NCBI RefSeq assembly: GCF_042646085.1
Contig: NZ_JBHRSZ010000009.1
Location: forward strand, 124,001 to 188,000
From: Litoribrevibacter euphylliae
GTDB taxonomy: Bacteria; Pseudomonadota; Gammaproteobacteria; Pseudomonadales; Litoribrevibacteraceae
Reading direction: 5' to 3'
DNA: 64,000 bases
Under the pieces are notes generated by a model. The model had not been told where the DNA came from. It made no database searches and was given only the letters and a program-made list of their open reading frames with translations. This document shows, one piece after another, positions 17,372 to 26,754 of this stretch (position 1 is its first letter; each line of letters opens with the position of its first letter). Position numbers and translations under genes: made by a program.

Positions 17372-18403
17372 ATGAAAATTAAAATCCTATTTTTCGTAAT
17401 TTATTCCCTATTAGCTGGATATACCTATGCAAATACTGTATGTCCGCACACGCCAACTGATGCTTATCAAGGTCATTTAAGCATCATGAGTAAATATGAC
17501 CCGAACGATCCAACGCGTTCTCAACCCTCAACTCCCGACCCTGAATCAGAATTAATCCAAGAACACTTGAATAAGTTTGCTTTCTATATAAGCAGAATCA
17601 GCGACTACTATGTTTCGAGTTCCGACACTCGCAAACAACAGATAGCATTGAATTGTATGGACATATGGCTTGAGCTATGGGCAAGTAGAAATGCGCTGGA
17701 AACATCAGACATCAGCCACACAGGCTATGCTGTACGAAGCTGGTTCATATCGACGATTGCCAGTTCAATCTTCAAAACACAGCAACAATCAGATCACTCA
17801 TGGGAACCCAGCGCAAACGCTCAAGGCTGGATCAGGCAGCTTATGTACGACAACATTAGCTACTATTACCCAAGAACATTCACCTCACAGGAAAAAGTGA
17901 ACAATCACGACTACTGGGCAGCTTGGGCAGCCGCGGCCACAGGATTAGTTACATCAGACAGAGATCTAACAGACTGGGCTTACTCAGTACTGGTATTTAG
18001 CTTAGATCAAGCTGAGAAAGACCCAACCACAGATACTGCTTACTTTCCAAATGAGATAGGAAGAGGTCAACTTAGTTCTTTTTATAGTCACTTTGCATTG
18101 ACACCCATTGTTATGTTGGCATCAACACTTCCAGACAAGGGATATACATTGCATCAAGAGCAGCACCAAAAGCTAACTCAACTATCTGAATTCACTTCAG
18201 CTTTTACATTGACACCATCTAGATTTGCACACTTAAATAGCATTCCACAAAATAATTTTTCCGGAAGCGCACTATATTGGAGCAAGATACATAATATTAA
18301 GTTTACTAATAGCCAATCGACCATTTTATTGGAAGACAAATACTCAAATATAATTAATCCAATGCCCCAAATTGGTGGAAATATAATCTCAACATTTGAA
18401 TAA
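17372..18403 (+). CDS. Second PL5 alginate lyase (AlgL paralogue)
   Basis: A 343-residue exported protein (signal peptide ending near YTYA-NT). It resembles the operon's AlgL throughout: MSKYDPND vs ESKYDQSD, VNNHDYWAAWA vs FNNHDHWAAWA, FYSHFALTPIVML vs NYSHFSLTPLVLL. All four catalytic positions are present (Lys41, Asn177/His179, Arg231, Tyr238). It ends about 30 residues after the conserved core, shorter at the C-terminus than AlgL. AAGGCGAG precedes the ATG. It is transcribed away from algD, so it can be expressed independently; a soluble periplasmic or secreted lyase for trimming, release or reuse of alginate is inferred. The gene and its flanks are more AT-rich than the operon, which may indicate separate acquisition. 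Confidence 0.88.
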   Translation: MKIKILFFVIYSLLAGYTYANTVCPHTPTDAYQGHLSIMSKYDPNDPTRSQPSTPDPESELIQEHLNKFAFYISRISDYYVSSSDTRKQQIALNCMDIWLELWASRNALETSDISHTGYAVRSWFISTIASSIFKTQQQSDHSWEPSANAQGWIRQLMYDNISYYYPRTFTSQEKVNNHDYWAAWAAAATGLVTSDRDLTDWAYSVLVFSLDQAEKDPTTDTAYFPNEIGRGQLSSFYSHFALTPIVMLASTLPDKGYTLHQEQHQKLTQLSEFTSAFTLTPSRFAHLNSIPQNNFSGSALYWSKIHNIKFTNSQSTILLEDKYSNIINPMPQIGGNIISTFE

Positions 18404-18415
18404 CAATTAGAAAAC

Positions 18416-18453
18416 AAATCTATTTATAAACAATTTTATCTATAAATAGATTT
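18416..18453 (+). terminator. AT-rich hairpin after algL2
   Basis: AAATCTATTTATA and TATAAATAGATTT form a perfect 13-bp inverted repeat with a 12-nt loop, 13 bp after the algL2 stop. The stem is almost all A/T and no clean T-run follows, so this is a weak terminator or an mRNA-end structure. Confidence 0.4.
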
Positions 18454-18497
18454 ATTTATATAAATCAGAATAAAAGACAATTAAGTTTAAAATTAAA

Positions 18498-18539
18498 TGT
18501 AGGTAATTAGACCAAGTCACAGTAAGCTAATTACCTACA
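18498..18539. repeat. Perfect 13-bp hairpin in intergenic region
   Basis: TGTAGGTAATTAG and its exact complement CTAATTACCTACA enclose a 16-nt loop. It lies in the 381-bp gap (18404-18784) between convergent algL2 and the DUF3592 gene. No T-run on either side. It could stabilise a 3' end or belong to a small RNA. The remainder of the gap shows no ORF or other clear signal. Confidence 0.45.
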
Positions 18540-18784
18540 CCCGAACTAACAATTCGTCTCTTTTAAGCAAAATCGAAAGCTAAGTAAAAAGCTCAACACG
18601 AAAACAACTTATGCATAAGCTCAGCGATGACAGAATTTGTTAAGAGAATTCAGAAAAAACAACTCTGTGACCATCAGTTCCAACTAACTGAAGAGTTCGT
18701 TCAAATGATTCATACATGTACTTAAGACAATAACTTACAAAAGCCGTGGTAACGATAGTAAAACAGGGTGTATCTCTGACCACA

Positions 18785-20587
18785 CTATAAGCGCGCTCGT
18801 AACTGATGAAGCATAGTTTCCGCCATACACTTTGTACTAAAACCTTGAGCTACTATTTCTACCTTATTGTTGATATGAACCAAATAGCGAACAACGCCAA
18901 AACCCTCAGGGTCACTGTTCATAAGAGGCCGATACTCCAGCGTCAATTGATCCGCTGTTTCCGTGACCACCTTTTTTTGCTTAACAGGGATGCCAAAAAT
19001 ACAGTGCCTTTTCTTGAGCTCATTAGGAGCTGCTGTGGTTTTAAGCGTCATTCCTGTAAACATAGCCCCGAACAACATAACCACTAAGCCAATCACTCCA
19101 CCAACACCCGCCGCAATCATCAATCCAATCTCAGGGAGTAACCACCCTACAAAAGCAACAAAGGCACTGAATGCAATGATTCCCACACCCGGTAACAGAG
19201 AAAGAACTCTCACCCAGAGAGCATACCTCCCAGAGCTAACCACATGAACTCCCTTCCTATCTTGCACTACATCCAGAGTTTGCTTAGCACCAACCACTGG
19301 AATTTCAGGGTCAGCAACCACTGGCATATCTCTTTGTAAATCAGATAACGCTGTCTGTTTACGAGAAGACTCTTGAGTTATTTCAGACCGAGACTCTGAA
19401 CTTTCATCCGACGTTACTTCAACAGGAATCATCCATGAACGAGCAAAAGGAATACTTGTTGATGAATATCTCGGCGTTACCTTCCCCGAGCATGAGGCAC
19501 TCCACTCTATTCGACCTCGATAGCCTGAATACCGCCCTGTACCCGGTAAATCATCAGAAAGAGCAAATAGAAACGAGACCTTATAGCCTTGTTGATTGAA
19601 GTCATTAATAAACTCAACACGACACCGTCGACGTTCTTTCCAGATCACGTCTTTGTGCACCGAATTACTATCATCGCTTGAGTAAACATGAACGCATTCG
19701 AGTTCAACTTCCAAGGGCTCTACAGCATTTACATCAAGATGAAAGTGGCCGCCTACAATTCTCTGTGCAAGTGCGAGCCCTTCTTCAAGAACCCCCATCT
19801 GTTTAAGTAAAGCATCATCGACAATATTAAGTTTAACCGGCCCCAGAATTCGGTAATCAAGATACATCTTGTATGAAAAGTACATCAGCGTCGCACCAAA
19901 CAAAACGAATGGTGTCACCATCGCTAAGTTTATTATGCCGCTGAGAGAAATATCGCTATCCCAGTCAAACGCGCCACCAACAGGCAACACCATTAAAGCA
20001 ACACCCAAAATACAACAAAGAAAAACCATGGTTAATGAGTTGTCTGAAACGCCATCCTTTTGATGAGATCTGGCACTGTTTGACGAATATCCACGTAATG
20101 AACTGTAAACCCCCCAAAGCGATGAAAAGGCAAAAACCAGAAGCATGACTAAAACCACAGCAGCATCACTGATATTTAAACCGGGATCTAACACGGCTTC
20201 ACTTGGATTCCGAGGGTTCACATAAGCCTTTAGCGTTCCCTTTTCATGCCAAAACCGAACCCGATGGGCAATGCGTCGCCATTCTTTATAAGACATATCA
20301 TTTTGAACGGCCAAGGAAACCAGATGACCACGGTACTCTGTTGATTGATATTGGTAGCGGAAATTCAGATGATATCGCTGATCTACCAGCTTAAAGCTTT
20401 TTAGTGGGTCGCCCTCAGGGTTGATCAACTCCGCTGTCACTTTATCCCATTGATAGGCACTGATCTGTTGCAAGTAACGATTCACGCTATCGCTGGATAG
20501 CGAAAATGCCACAACAATAACAAGCGTTACCAAGCTGCCAATAAGGGTTTTTAGACGCGTTCTATTGGATGAAACAACTTTGTTCAT
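18785..20587 (-). CDS. DUF3592-type membrane protein
   Basis: A 600-residue protein with an N-terminal membrane segment (about 15-31), then a DUF3592-like domain (extracytoplasmic beta-rich, WHEKGTLKAYVNPRNPSEAVL is the family hallmark split by the usual VNP motif), two further membrane segments near 137-160 and 183-200, another near 215-240, a soluble region, a Ser/Glu-rich linker near 395-415, and a final membrane hairpin near 455-510. The function of DUF3592 proteins is unknown. The gene stands alone: algL2 converges on it from the left and cytochrome b561 lies upstream with a 92-bp gap. Confidence 0.7.
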   Translation of the reverse strand: MNKVVSSNRTRLKTLIGSLVTLVIVVAFSLSSDSVNRYLQQISAYQWDKVTAELINPEGDPLKSFKLVDQRYHLNFRYQYQSTEYRGHLVSLAVQNDMSYKEWRRIAHRVRFWHEKGTLKAYVNPRNPSEAVLDPGLNISDAAVVLVMLLVFAFSSLWGVYSSLRGYSSNSARSHQKDGVSDNSLTMVFLCCILGVALMVLPVGGAFDWDSDISLSGIINLAMVTPFVLFGATLMYFSYKMYLDYRILGPVKLNIVDDALLKQMGVLEEGLALAQRIVGGHFHLDVNAVEPLEVELECVHVYSSDDSNSVHKDVIWKERRRCRVEFINDFNQQGYKVSFLFALSDDLPGTGRYSGYRGRIEWSASCSGKVTPRYSSTSIPFARSWMIPVEVTSDESSESRSEITQESSRKQTALSDLQRDMPVVADPEIPVVGAKQTLDVVQDRKGVHVVSSGRYALWVRVLSLLPGVGIIAFSAFVAFVGWLLPEIGLMIAAGVGGVIGLVVMLFGAMFTGMTLKTTAAPNELKKRHCIFGIPVKQKKVVTETADQLTLEYRPLMNSDPEGFGVVRYLVHINNKVEIVAQGFSTKCMAETMLHQLRARL

Positions 20588-20679
20588 AGAAGAAATCCAT
20601 TCCTTGGATGAATATTTTTAAGAATCAATTGATTAAGAGTTAATACTTCGAGAACCGGTACATTGAAGACTGAGAACCA

Positions 20680-21210
20680 CTAGCGCCACATTCTTGGTAG
20701 CACATCTTCATCCGTTGAACTTCGCTTATGCCAAATCACCATAAAAATATGGCCAATTATCATCATGAAAAGAATCCAACCAAGCCAACCATGAAGTAAG
20801 TTCCCAGGCTGCACCATCCACGCGATTTTGTCGCCTTCAAAACCACTGAACAAAGGAAACCCGAAAGGCTCAAAGGTTCGACCGGAACCGTATTGGCGAA
20901 GCAAACCTAATGCAGGGACGACAGCTAATAAACCGTACAAAGCAATATGACCTAGTTTGGCGGATAAACTCACAGACGATGGACGATGATAACGATTCGT
21001 TAAGGCCCAACAGATACGAATAGCAATGAGAACAAGAAGCAGGAAACCTACCGGTTTATGGGTGGGCCAAAGGAGCTCTTCAAAGGGCGTTTCATCAAAC
21101 AACATGTGTGCAGTCGCACTAAGGAGCTGAACCAGCATCAACAACGCCATCCCCCAGTGCAAAATACGGCTAACCGTTCCGTAGCGAGTGTCATTATCCT
21201 TAATCAGCAT
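20680..21210 (-). CDS. Cytochrome b561 family protein
   Basis: Small di-heme membrane cytochrome of the CybB/YceJ type that passes electrons from quinol, usually to periplasmic acceptors. Four hydrophobic segments carry the expected histidines: RILHWGMALLM (first helix), WPTHKPVG, KLGHIALYG and NLLHGWLGW / IIGHIFMVIWHK. The length of about 176 is typical. The ATG at 21210 has GGAG seven bases upstream and matches the family start (DTRYGTVSRILHW); the frame is open to 21255. The physiological partner is unknown. Confidence 0.85.
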   Translation of the reverse strand: MLIKDNDTRYGTVSRILHWGMALLMLVQLLSATAHMLFDETPFEELLWPTHKPVGFLLLVLIAIRICWALTNRYHRPSSVSLSAKLGHIALYGLLAVVPALGLLRQYGSGRTFEPFGFPLFSGFEGDKIAWMVQPGNLLHGWLGWILFMMIIGHIFMVIWHKRSSTDEDVLPRMWR

Positions 21211-21310
21211 ACCCTTTCTCCAATGCAGGAATCTCTTAAACATTCCCTCTAACATACCATTGGTTAGGGCATGGACAAACCTTAGTTTGAAGTCTTTGCA
21301 GGATAATGAA

Positions 21311-21631
21311 CTAGTTGATTCTCGACCAAAAGGTCATATCCACCGTTTCATGATCAATCAGTTCCAGATATTCTAGCGCCGTTGCGTCTTGCAGCCACTG
21401 TTGGCAATACTCTTCGGCTTTCTGTTGCGAAGTCGCCATGGCAATGTCTGCATAGACGCCGTCTTTACCACGAACCAAGCAATGCAAAATCAATTCATCT
21501 TGCTGACTAAGAAAGCGCTCTTCAACGCATTTCGACAGCTCGATCAACTTGTCCTCTGACACACCAGGTTTAAGTTTGAAGGTAGCAAACTCCAATCCGC
21601 CAAGATCAGTCATAGTTTCGTGTAATAGCAT
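21311..21631 (-). CDS. Small hypothetical protein, possible ABM-fold
   Basis: A soluble protein of 106 residues with no signal peptide. FATFKLKPGVSEDKLIELSK at the N-terminus and a later QQKAEEYCQQWL helix resemble the dimeric alpha-beta barrel (ABM/NIPSNAP-like) layout, which covers small monooxygenases and proteins of unknown function. I cannot assign a reaction. GAGGA lies eight bases before the ATG. It lies between the DUF3817 and cytochrome b561 genes, all leftward. Confidence 0.6.
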   Translation of the reverse strand: MLLHETMTDLGGLEFATFKLKPGVSEDKLIELSKCVEERFLSQQDELILHCLVRGKDGVYADIAMATSQQKAEEYCQQWLQDATALEYLELIDHETVDMTFWSRIN

Positions 21632-21708
21632 GAGTCATTCCTCTATTTAAAGAAGAACAATCATAAAGGCGGGTACTGACAGCAGATGTCAGGAGAGCTT
21701 GGCTTAAT

Positions 21709-22047
21709 TCAAACAAGCTCAGCTTCAGCCTCAACGCTTTGAGACTTACGCAAATACATTTCCAAAGGAATGAAACCAAACGGTATAACGGAAGCGATAA
21801 AGGCTCCGAGCCAAACAAAAACAGACCATTGCTGTTTCTGTGCAACCGCCAAGGAAATCACGAGATATAGAAGAAACAAGACTCCATGCGTCATGCCCAG
21901 ATAAAATACTAGGTCACGACTGATAAAGCCCAAAGTCACACTTAAAATCAGTAGGTAAGACAAACCTTCTAACAAACTTACTGCACGAAACGCGTTTAAC
22001 ACCGCCCACTCCTCATTCGAATTCCAGAGGGCATTAAAAACGAACAC
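21709..22047 (-). CDS. DUF3817 integral membrane protein
   Basis: A 112-residue protein with three or four membrane segments and the DUF3817 signature FRAVSLLEGLSYLLIL, followed by GMTHGVLFLLYL. The family is widespread and its function is unknown. The start appears to be GTG (22047); no in-frame ATG precedes the domain, so the first few residues are uncertain. The C-terminus is a short acidic tail (SVEAEAELV). Confidence 0.75.
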   Translation of the reverse strand: MFVFNALWNSNEEWAVLNAFRAVSLLEGLSYLLILSVTLGFISRDLVFYLGMTHGVLFLLYLVISLAVAQKQQWSVFVWLGAFIASVIPFGFIPLEMYLRKSQSVEAEAELV

Positions 22048-22224
22048 GCATCATCAATCAAAAATAAGTCTGTAGTGATTTGTAAAACAGATGATTTTGT
22101 TGTCTGGTTTAGTGCTAAATGAGCACGAAATCTATTCGATCTATCAATGTAAAGCTGGCACAGAGCTACAACGCAACCATGATTGAAGCTTAGATTCATT
22201 GCAGTCAATGTAGAGCATCAAAAA

Positions 22225-22256
22225 TCAGCGATACCCTGGCACTCGGGTATCGCTGA
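22225..22256 (-). terminator. Rho-independent terminator of the TonB receptor gene
   Basis: A perfect 12-bp stem (TCAGCGATACCC / GGGTATCGCTGA) with an 8-nt loop, followed on the minus strand by TTTTT. It lies 25 bp after the receptor stop codon, in the 233-bp gap before the DUF3817 gene. Confidence 0.85.
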
Positions 22257-22280
22257 AACGTAAGAAAAAGAACGTGATTT

Positions 22281-24905
22281 CTAGAAATCCAGTCGTGCAG
22301 TCATATAGGCAGTGCGAGGTTCACCTACATTAATTCGGAAAGCATTAATGGACGCAGGGTAATACTCTTTATCAAACAGATTCTTAACACCAGCCTGCAG
22401 TCTTAATTTACTATCTGCAATGAAAGGAACGTAGTACCAAGCTGCGGTGTCATAAATGGTATAGCTTGGTAAAGTAAATCGATTCTCATCATCGCCCTGA
22501 CGCTCATCGGCATACTCCAATCCAAACCCAACACCTAATCCCGCCAACTTCCCTTGTTGAACTTCATACGATCCCCAAACGCGTGCTTTATTATCCGGTA
22601 CGCTCTTTGGTGCATTACCTTCATTGTCTTTGTTGTCGTCATTATCATCGACGATTTCAGCGTCTATATGGGTATAACTGGCTAACACGTTCAATCCCGG
22701 AATGAACTGCATGGTTGCGCTCAATTCAAGCCCTTTCGACTTTTCTTCACCATTGAGTCGAGCAACAAAGTTATTATCGACAGTCAAAACATTCTCTCGA
22801 GTAAGCTCATACACTGAGGCGGTAACTCGCAACTTATCGTCCATAAAGCTCGACTTAATACCGATTTCAAATTGCGAAGCTTCTTCAGGATCAAAGTCTC
22901 TGTCACTAACCTGAGAGCTTGACGTCACATCTGGATAGTTAGGTAAGAACGATTCCGAGAAAGAGCCATATAAAGAAATACCATCGGTAAGTTCATACAA
23001 AGCCCCCAGTTGTGCACTGATATTGTCGTTAGAACTGTCAATTTCACGATGTTCTGGTGTGGCCAGAGGCACGAAAGTCCCACCGAAAGGACCATCGCCA
23101 TAAAAGATGTTAGTTTCACTTTCCAATTCAAAGTGGTCGTATCTCAGACCGGCAAGCAGATTCAATCGATCCGTCAGGTAACTGATATTCTGAATAGATA
23201 CACCGTACTCGGTGTAGGTGTCATCAATATCATGAACTACCGTCTGCGCTCGTTTGTTGTAGGTAGGCCGAGTCGATTCATATATGTCAACTATATCAAG
23301 ATCCAGCGAATACAATGGCGCGGGTGAGAAAACACCCGTAATGTCTTGTAAAGCAAAGCCGTTATCACGCTGAGCGCCTCGCACAGTATAGTTCGCACCA
23401 ACGTATAAACGGTGTTCAACATCACCAGTAAAGAAATCACCGCTTATGCTGTTGGAGATGAACAAATCGTCTTCCTGGGTATTCAAATTCGAATCCGCCG
23501 TGCGCAATAACAAGCCATTCGACTGGACGCTACCAGAATTAATCAACCCCAAAATTTGTAGGAAATTTGCTGGTACACCATTCAGTCCATAGGTCGGACG
23601 AGCCTGATACTCATCGAAGCTTTTTTCGTAATATCCAGCTTTGAATTGGTTCTTCCAGCCATTATCAAACTCGTGATCAAAGTCGAACTGAACACGCTTT
23701 TCTACACCGTCTCGCTCACTGAATTCACTGCCTAGTCGACGCTCAATCGGAAGTCTGGCAACGGAGATATTACCGTTACCATCATCCACCGCTACAGTTC
23801 CACGGTCGATCGGTACGTTTTGATCGCTGTAGCCTAAGCGAAGAGTAAAGGTATTCTGATCGTCCGGTGTGAAGCTGATGGATGGGGAGATGCTGTAAAT
23901 TTCGGTGTTTGCAGGAGTGGCTCCCTCTTCCGTTTTTACTTCTCTGAAAGATTCTGAATCTTCTCTCGCGATAATCACTCTATACTGAAACTTATCAGAA
24001 AGACTGCCTGTACTGTCAATAGCTAACTTCTGACGACCATGCTCATCCCAGTCGGCCTGAACTGAGTGCGCACTGTCTTTCTGAGGTTTCTTAGTAATGA
24101 TATTAATTAACCCGCCAGGACTGACTTGTCCGTGCAGAACAGAAGCTGGCCCATTTACCACTTCCACACGCTCAATGTTGGCAACATCCATTCTGGTTCG
24201 GCTACTGACTGGGGCTCCATCCACAAACAAGTGATTATTATCCATCCCTCGAATGATGACATCATCCTGAGAACCACCAAAACCATCGGTACGAGTGACG
24301 CCTGCTGCGTTTAGAAGTACGTCGGTTAAACGAGTAGCATTTTGATCAAGGATTAACTGCTCTGGCAACACCTGCACCGAACGAGGCAAGCTATCAACGT
24401 CGGTAACAAATCCGGTAGCCGACTCCGCCTCATCAAATTCATAGCGACTTAATACCGTGCCATAGATTACTTGCACTTCTTGTTCAGAAAACACAGACAA
24501 CTCCGCTATCTCCAGAGCGTAACTTCCGTCGTCCAAACGAGTAGCTCTAAGGCCTGAGTCTGATAGTAGCAAGTTCAAAGCATCTTCAACCGTATACAGC
24601 CCTTCCAATCCCTGGCTTACTTTACCAGTGGTCAACGCAGTCGAATAAGACAGTAAAATCCCTGTATCACGCCCTAAAGTGTTCAATGCCGTCTCTAATG
24701 AACCTGCAGGAATATTAAATTGCATTTTTAACTGTGATAGTGACGTGCCGGCCAAATTGGATGCATCAGCTCGAACCATCTCTGGTAAAGCCAATACTGG
24801 CACGGCCGCACCTAACGCTATAGTTAGAGCCTGATTCAACAAAGTTCTGCTTGGTTTTTTGAGGAGGCCTCTGGCCTTCAAACAGCCTGATTGGGAGATC
24901 AACAT
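22281..24905 (-). CDS. TonB-dependent siderophore receptor with signalling domain
   Basis: Outer-membrane transducer of the FpvA/FecA class. The leader is followed by an STN (secretin/TonB N-terminal) signalling domain (about 60-135, FNIPAGSLETALNTLGRDTG), a TonB-box region, a plug domain (SLPRSVQVLPEQLILDQ, VIIRGMDNNHLFVDG, ASVLHGQVSPGGLINIITKKP) and a 22-strand barrel ending in an aromatic residue (MTARLDF). About 874 residues is normal. The STN domain together with the upstream fecR and ECF sigma genes indicates cell-surface signalling: the bound ferric siderophore induces its own receptor. The ligand cannot be deduced. Confidence 0.93.
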   Translation of the reverse strand: MLISQSGCLKARGLLKKPSRTLLNQALTIALGAAVPVLALPEMVRADASNLAGTSLSQLKMQFNIPAGSLETALNTLGRDTGILLSYSTALTTGKVSQGLEGLYTVEDALNLLLSDSGLRATRLDDGSYALEIAELSVFSEQEVQVIYGTVLSRYEFDEAESATGFVTDVDSLPRSVQVLPEQLILDQNATRLTDVLLNAAGVTRTDGFGGSQDDVIIRGMDNNHLFVDGAPVSSRTRMDVANIERVEVVNGPASVLHGQVSPGGLINIITKKPQKDSAHSVQADWDEHGRQKLAIDSTGSLSDKFQYRVIIAREDSESFREVKTEEGATPANTEIYSISPSISFTPDDQNTFTLRLGYSDQNVPIDRGTVAVDDGNGNISVARLPIERRLGSEFSERDGVEKRVQFDFDHEFDNGWKNQFKAGYYEKSFDEYQARPTYGLNGVPANFLQILGLINSGSVQSNGLLLRTADSNLNTQEDDLFISNSISGDFFTGDVEHRLYVGANYTVRGAQRDNGFALQDITGVFSPAPLYSLDLDIVDIYESTRPTYNKRAQTVVHDIDDTYTEYGVSIQNISYLTDRLNLLAGLRYDHFELESETNIFYGDGPFGGTFVPLATPEHREIDSSNDNISAQLGALYELTDGISLYGSFSESFLPNYPDVTSSSQVSDRDFDPEEASQFEIGIKSSFMDDKLRVTASVYELTRENVLTVDNNFVARLNGEEKSKGLELSATMQFIPGLNVLASYTHIDAEIVDDNDDNKDNEGNAPKSVPDNKARVWGSYEVQQGKLAGLGVGFGLEYADERQGDDENRFTLPSYTIYDTAAWYYVPFIADSKLRLQAGVKNLFDKEYYPASINAFRINVGEPRTAYMTARLDF

Positions 24906-25040
24906 AGAGATTTAATCCTTAGGTGTGCAAAGAAAATAAATGGGATTTACTCTCTATGTCCCGCGAGATTTCAAAAGAGGTCAAAAAATTTCAATTTTTT
25001 TAAAAGTGAGTGATTCACGTATATTTGAATTCAGGAGCTA

Positions 25041-26081
25041 TTAAGCTGCAGCCTGAAACGACACAAAATATCGGGTCAAATAATGTGCTTTTACGCCCAA
25101 GGATTGCTCAACCGCTCTGAAAATTCGATCTGTATCCGCTTTTAAACTATGCCCAAGCGGATAGGTACCAGAAACCCGCAGGTTAGCAATGTCCGGCGAG
25201 CAGCGTACATAGCCAGTTCGATAGCGAGCCACTTCATTGAGAAAATCCTCAAATCGCATACCCTTCGCTACAATCATGCCTTGAGTCCAGGCCTTGGCAT
25301 TTGGATCGAGCTTTAAAGCCGTAGACACAGAAGCACGATCAAAGCGGGTTTGTTCTCCGGCAATGATGCGCTGTTTCGCAAGATGATTGTCCGATGGAAT
25401 CACATCCACCGCACCGGAATAAACCGACAGATCACAGAAATTCCGTTGATGTCGGACCAAAAACTCCGCATCGTCAGGAAGCAAAGAACCTTGGTCAGTT
25501 TCAATCCGCAGCCGACCTGTATGCATCGACACGTTATCGGGAATCATACGCACCATGATCTCCCCTTGCAGCAAGGTAAGCAATTCTTCAACTGCATTTA
25601 CCTGAACATTAAGAGATGTATTCGTATTGAGTTGAACCGAGCCTCCGGATGCAAGCTTTAACTCCGTACGCTCACCAATTCCAGTAGAAACATCTGCCAC
25701 CCAGGCTTGCCAAGGTAACTCTTGTTTCGCAACCCATCCGGCACCACCAGCAAAAAATAAAACAGATAAGGCTTTTATCATTTCACGACGAGAATGCATT
25801 GCAGGATGAACGACAGAGGTATGAGCTAGCCGCTTACCCGTTGAACTTCGCATAAAGGCAAACTGCTTATTCACCGATTGGATGTGCTGCCATGCCCGCT
25901 CATGATCCGGATGTTCTGCCCGCCATTGTGAAATCTGTTGAATAACAGTCCGTGAGTTTTTCGGGCTACCCTGGAGTTCCACACTCCACTCCACAGCTTG
26001 AATAGCAATAGCATGCGGGATATCCGACGTATCATTGTCCAACGCCCGGCTGGATTCAGCAGTATTGCGCTCGATTGTCAT
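25041..26081 (-). CDS. fecR: FecR-family anti-sigma / sigma regulator
   Basis: Inner-membrane signal transducer between the receptor's STN domain and the ECF sigma factor. The cytoplasmic part carries the DUF4880-type helix (AIQAVEWSVELQ and WRAEHPDHERAWQ), a membrane segment lies near 105-120 (ALSVLFFAGGAGWVA), and the periplasmic FecR domain has the typical STGIGERTELKLASGGSVQLN, GEIMV and IIAGEQTRF stretches, with a C-terminal STN-like region. Its start lies 6 nt after the sigma gene's stop. A 135-bp gap with an A/T-rich palindrome follows before the receptor, which may have its own sigma-dependent promoter. Confidence 0.93.
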   Translation of the reverse strand: MTIERNTAESSRALDNDTSDIPHAIAIQAVEWSVELQGSPKNSRTVIQQISQWRAEHPDHERAWQHIQSVNKQFAFMRSSTGKRLAHTSVVHPAMHSRREMIKALSVLFFAGGAGWVAKQELPWQAWVADVSTGIGERTELKLASGGSVQLNTNTSLNVQVNAVEELLTLLQGEIMVRMIPDNVSMHTGRLRIETDQGSLLPDDAEFLVRHQRNFCDLSVYSGAVDVIPSDNHLAKQRIIAGEQTRFDRASVSTALKLDPNAKAWTQGMIVAKGMRFEDFLNEVARYRTGYVRCSPDIANLRVSGTYPLGHSLKADTDRIFRAVEQSLGVKAHYLTRYFVSFQAAA

Positions 26082-26087
26082 ACGGTC

Positions 26088-26621
26088 TTATTCAAAATCA
26101 AATTGAATCGCAAAATAACAATGTGCACCTGCACGAACGAGATATCGCTTCACTGTAGACACAGAGACATTAAGCGTTTCAGCGATTTGCTGATGGGTCA
26201 TGCCGTCCAACTGAGCATAGAGAAATGCCTGTTTTACTGGCACCGGCAGACCATCCAACAATCGATCAATTTCTGTGAGGGTTTCTAGCAGAATACCGCG
26301 TTCTTCTTCAGACGGCGCAAAAGACTCCGGCATTTCTGCCAACACGTCCAGATAGACTCGTTCCAACTGTTCTCGTCGCCAATGGTTGGACAATACTCGT
26401 TTTGCTACCACTGTCAAAAACGCTTTAGGTTCACAAAGATCTAATAACTGTTGTTTTTTGAGTAAGCGCTCAAACGTATCATGGCTTAAATCCTGGGCTT
26501 GATAGGAGCACCCGAGTTTTCCACGCAACCAACTAAACAGCCAACCGGCATGTTCGTTATAAAGTTCATGAATTTGTAATTGGATGCGCTCTTGGTCTGA
26601 GGCCAAAATAGCAGAGGACAT
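26088..26621 (-). CDS. fecI: ECF sigma factor, FecI type
   Basis: RNA polymerase sigma-70 factor of the iron-starvation ECF group. Region 2 shows LSHDTFERLLKKQ and FLTVVAKRVLSNHWRRE; region 4 shows YAQLDGMTHQQIAETLNVSVSTVKRYL, a helix-turn-helix split over that stretch. At 177 residues the length is usual. It is the first gene of the fecI-fecR pair and sits behind a Fur-like operator. It would direct transcription of the downstream receptor gene once FecR relays the siderophore signal. Confidence 0.93.
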   Translation of the reverse strand: MSSAILASDQERIQLQIHELYNEHAGWLFSWLRGKLGCSYQAQDLSHDTFERLLKKQQLLDLCEPKAFLTVVAKRVLSNHWRREQLERVYLDVLAEMPESFAPSEEERGILLETLTEIDRLLDGLPVPVKQAFLYAQLDGMTHQQIAETLNVSVSTVKRYLVRAGAHCYFAIQFDFE

Positions 26622-26652
26622 AGATAACCCTGTAACAGCAAATAAGGATCAA

Positions 26653-26672
26653 GTGAGAACAATTCTCATTAT
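26653..26672 (-). promoter_or_regulatory. Fur-box-like operator before the ECF sigma gene
   Basis: TGAGAACAATTCTCA is a perfect 6-bp dyad within a sequence reading ATAATGAGAATTGTTCTCAC on the minus strand, close to the Fur consensus (GATAATGATAATCATTATC). It lies 32-51 bp upstream of the fecI start, where Fur would block RNA polymerase when iron is plentiful. Confidence 0.72.
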
Positions 26673-26754
26673 ATTCGCTATTCACTTAGGGTTTCAACAA
26701 CGACTTCCGATTCAAATACAGCCAGTCGTTATAGGATGAAAGAAAGTAAGAGGT

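Noticed and set aside
24906..25040. Terminator between fecR and the receptor gene (A/T palindrome)
   Set aside because: The AAAAAATT/AATTTTTT stem is purely A/T and would be unstable; kept only as a note on a possible separate promoter.
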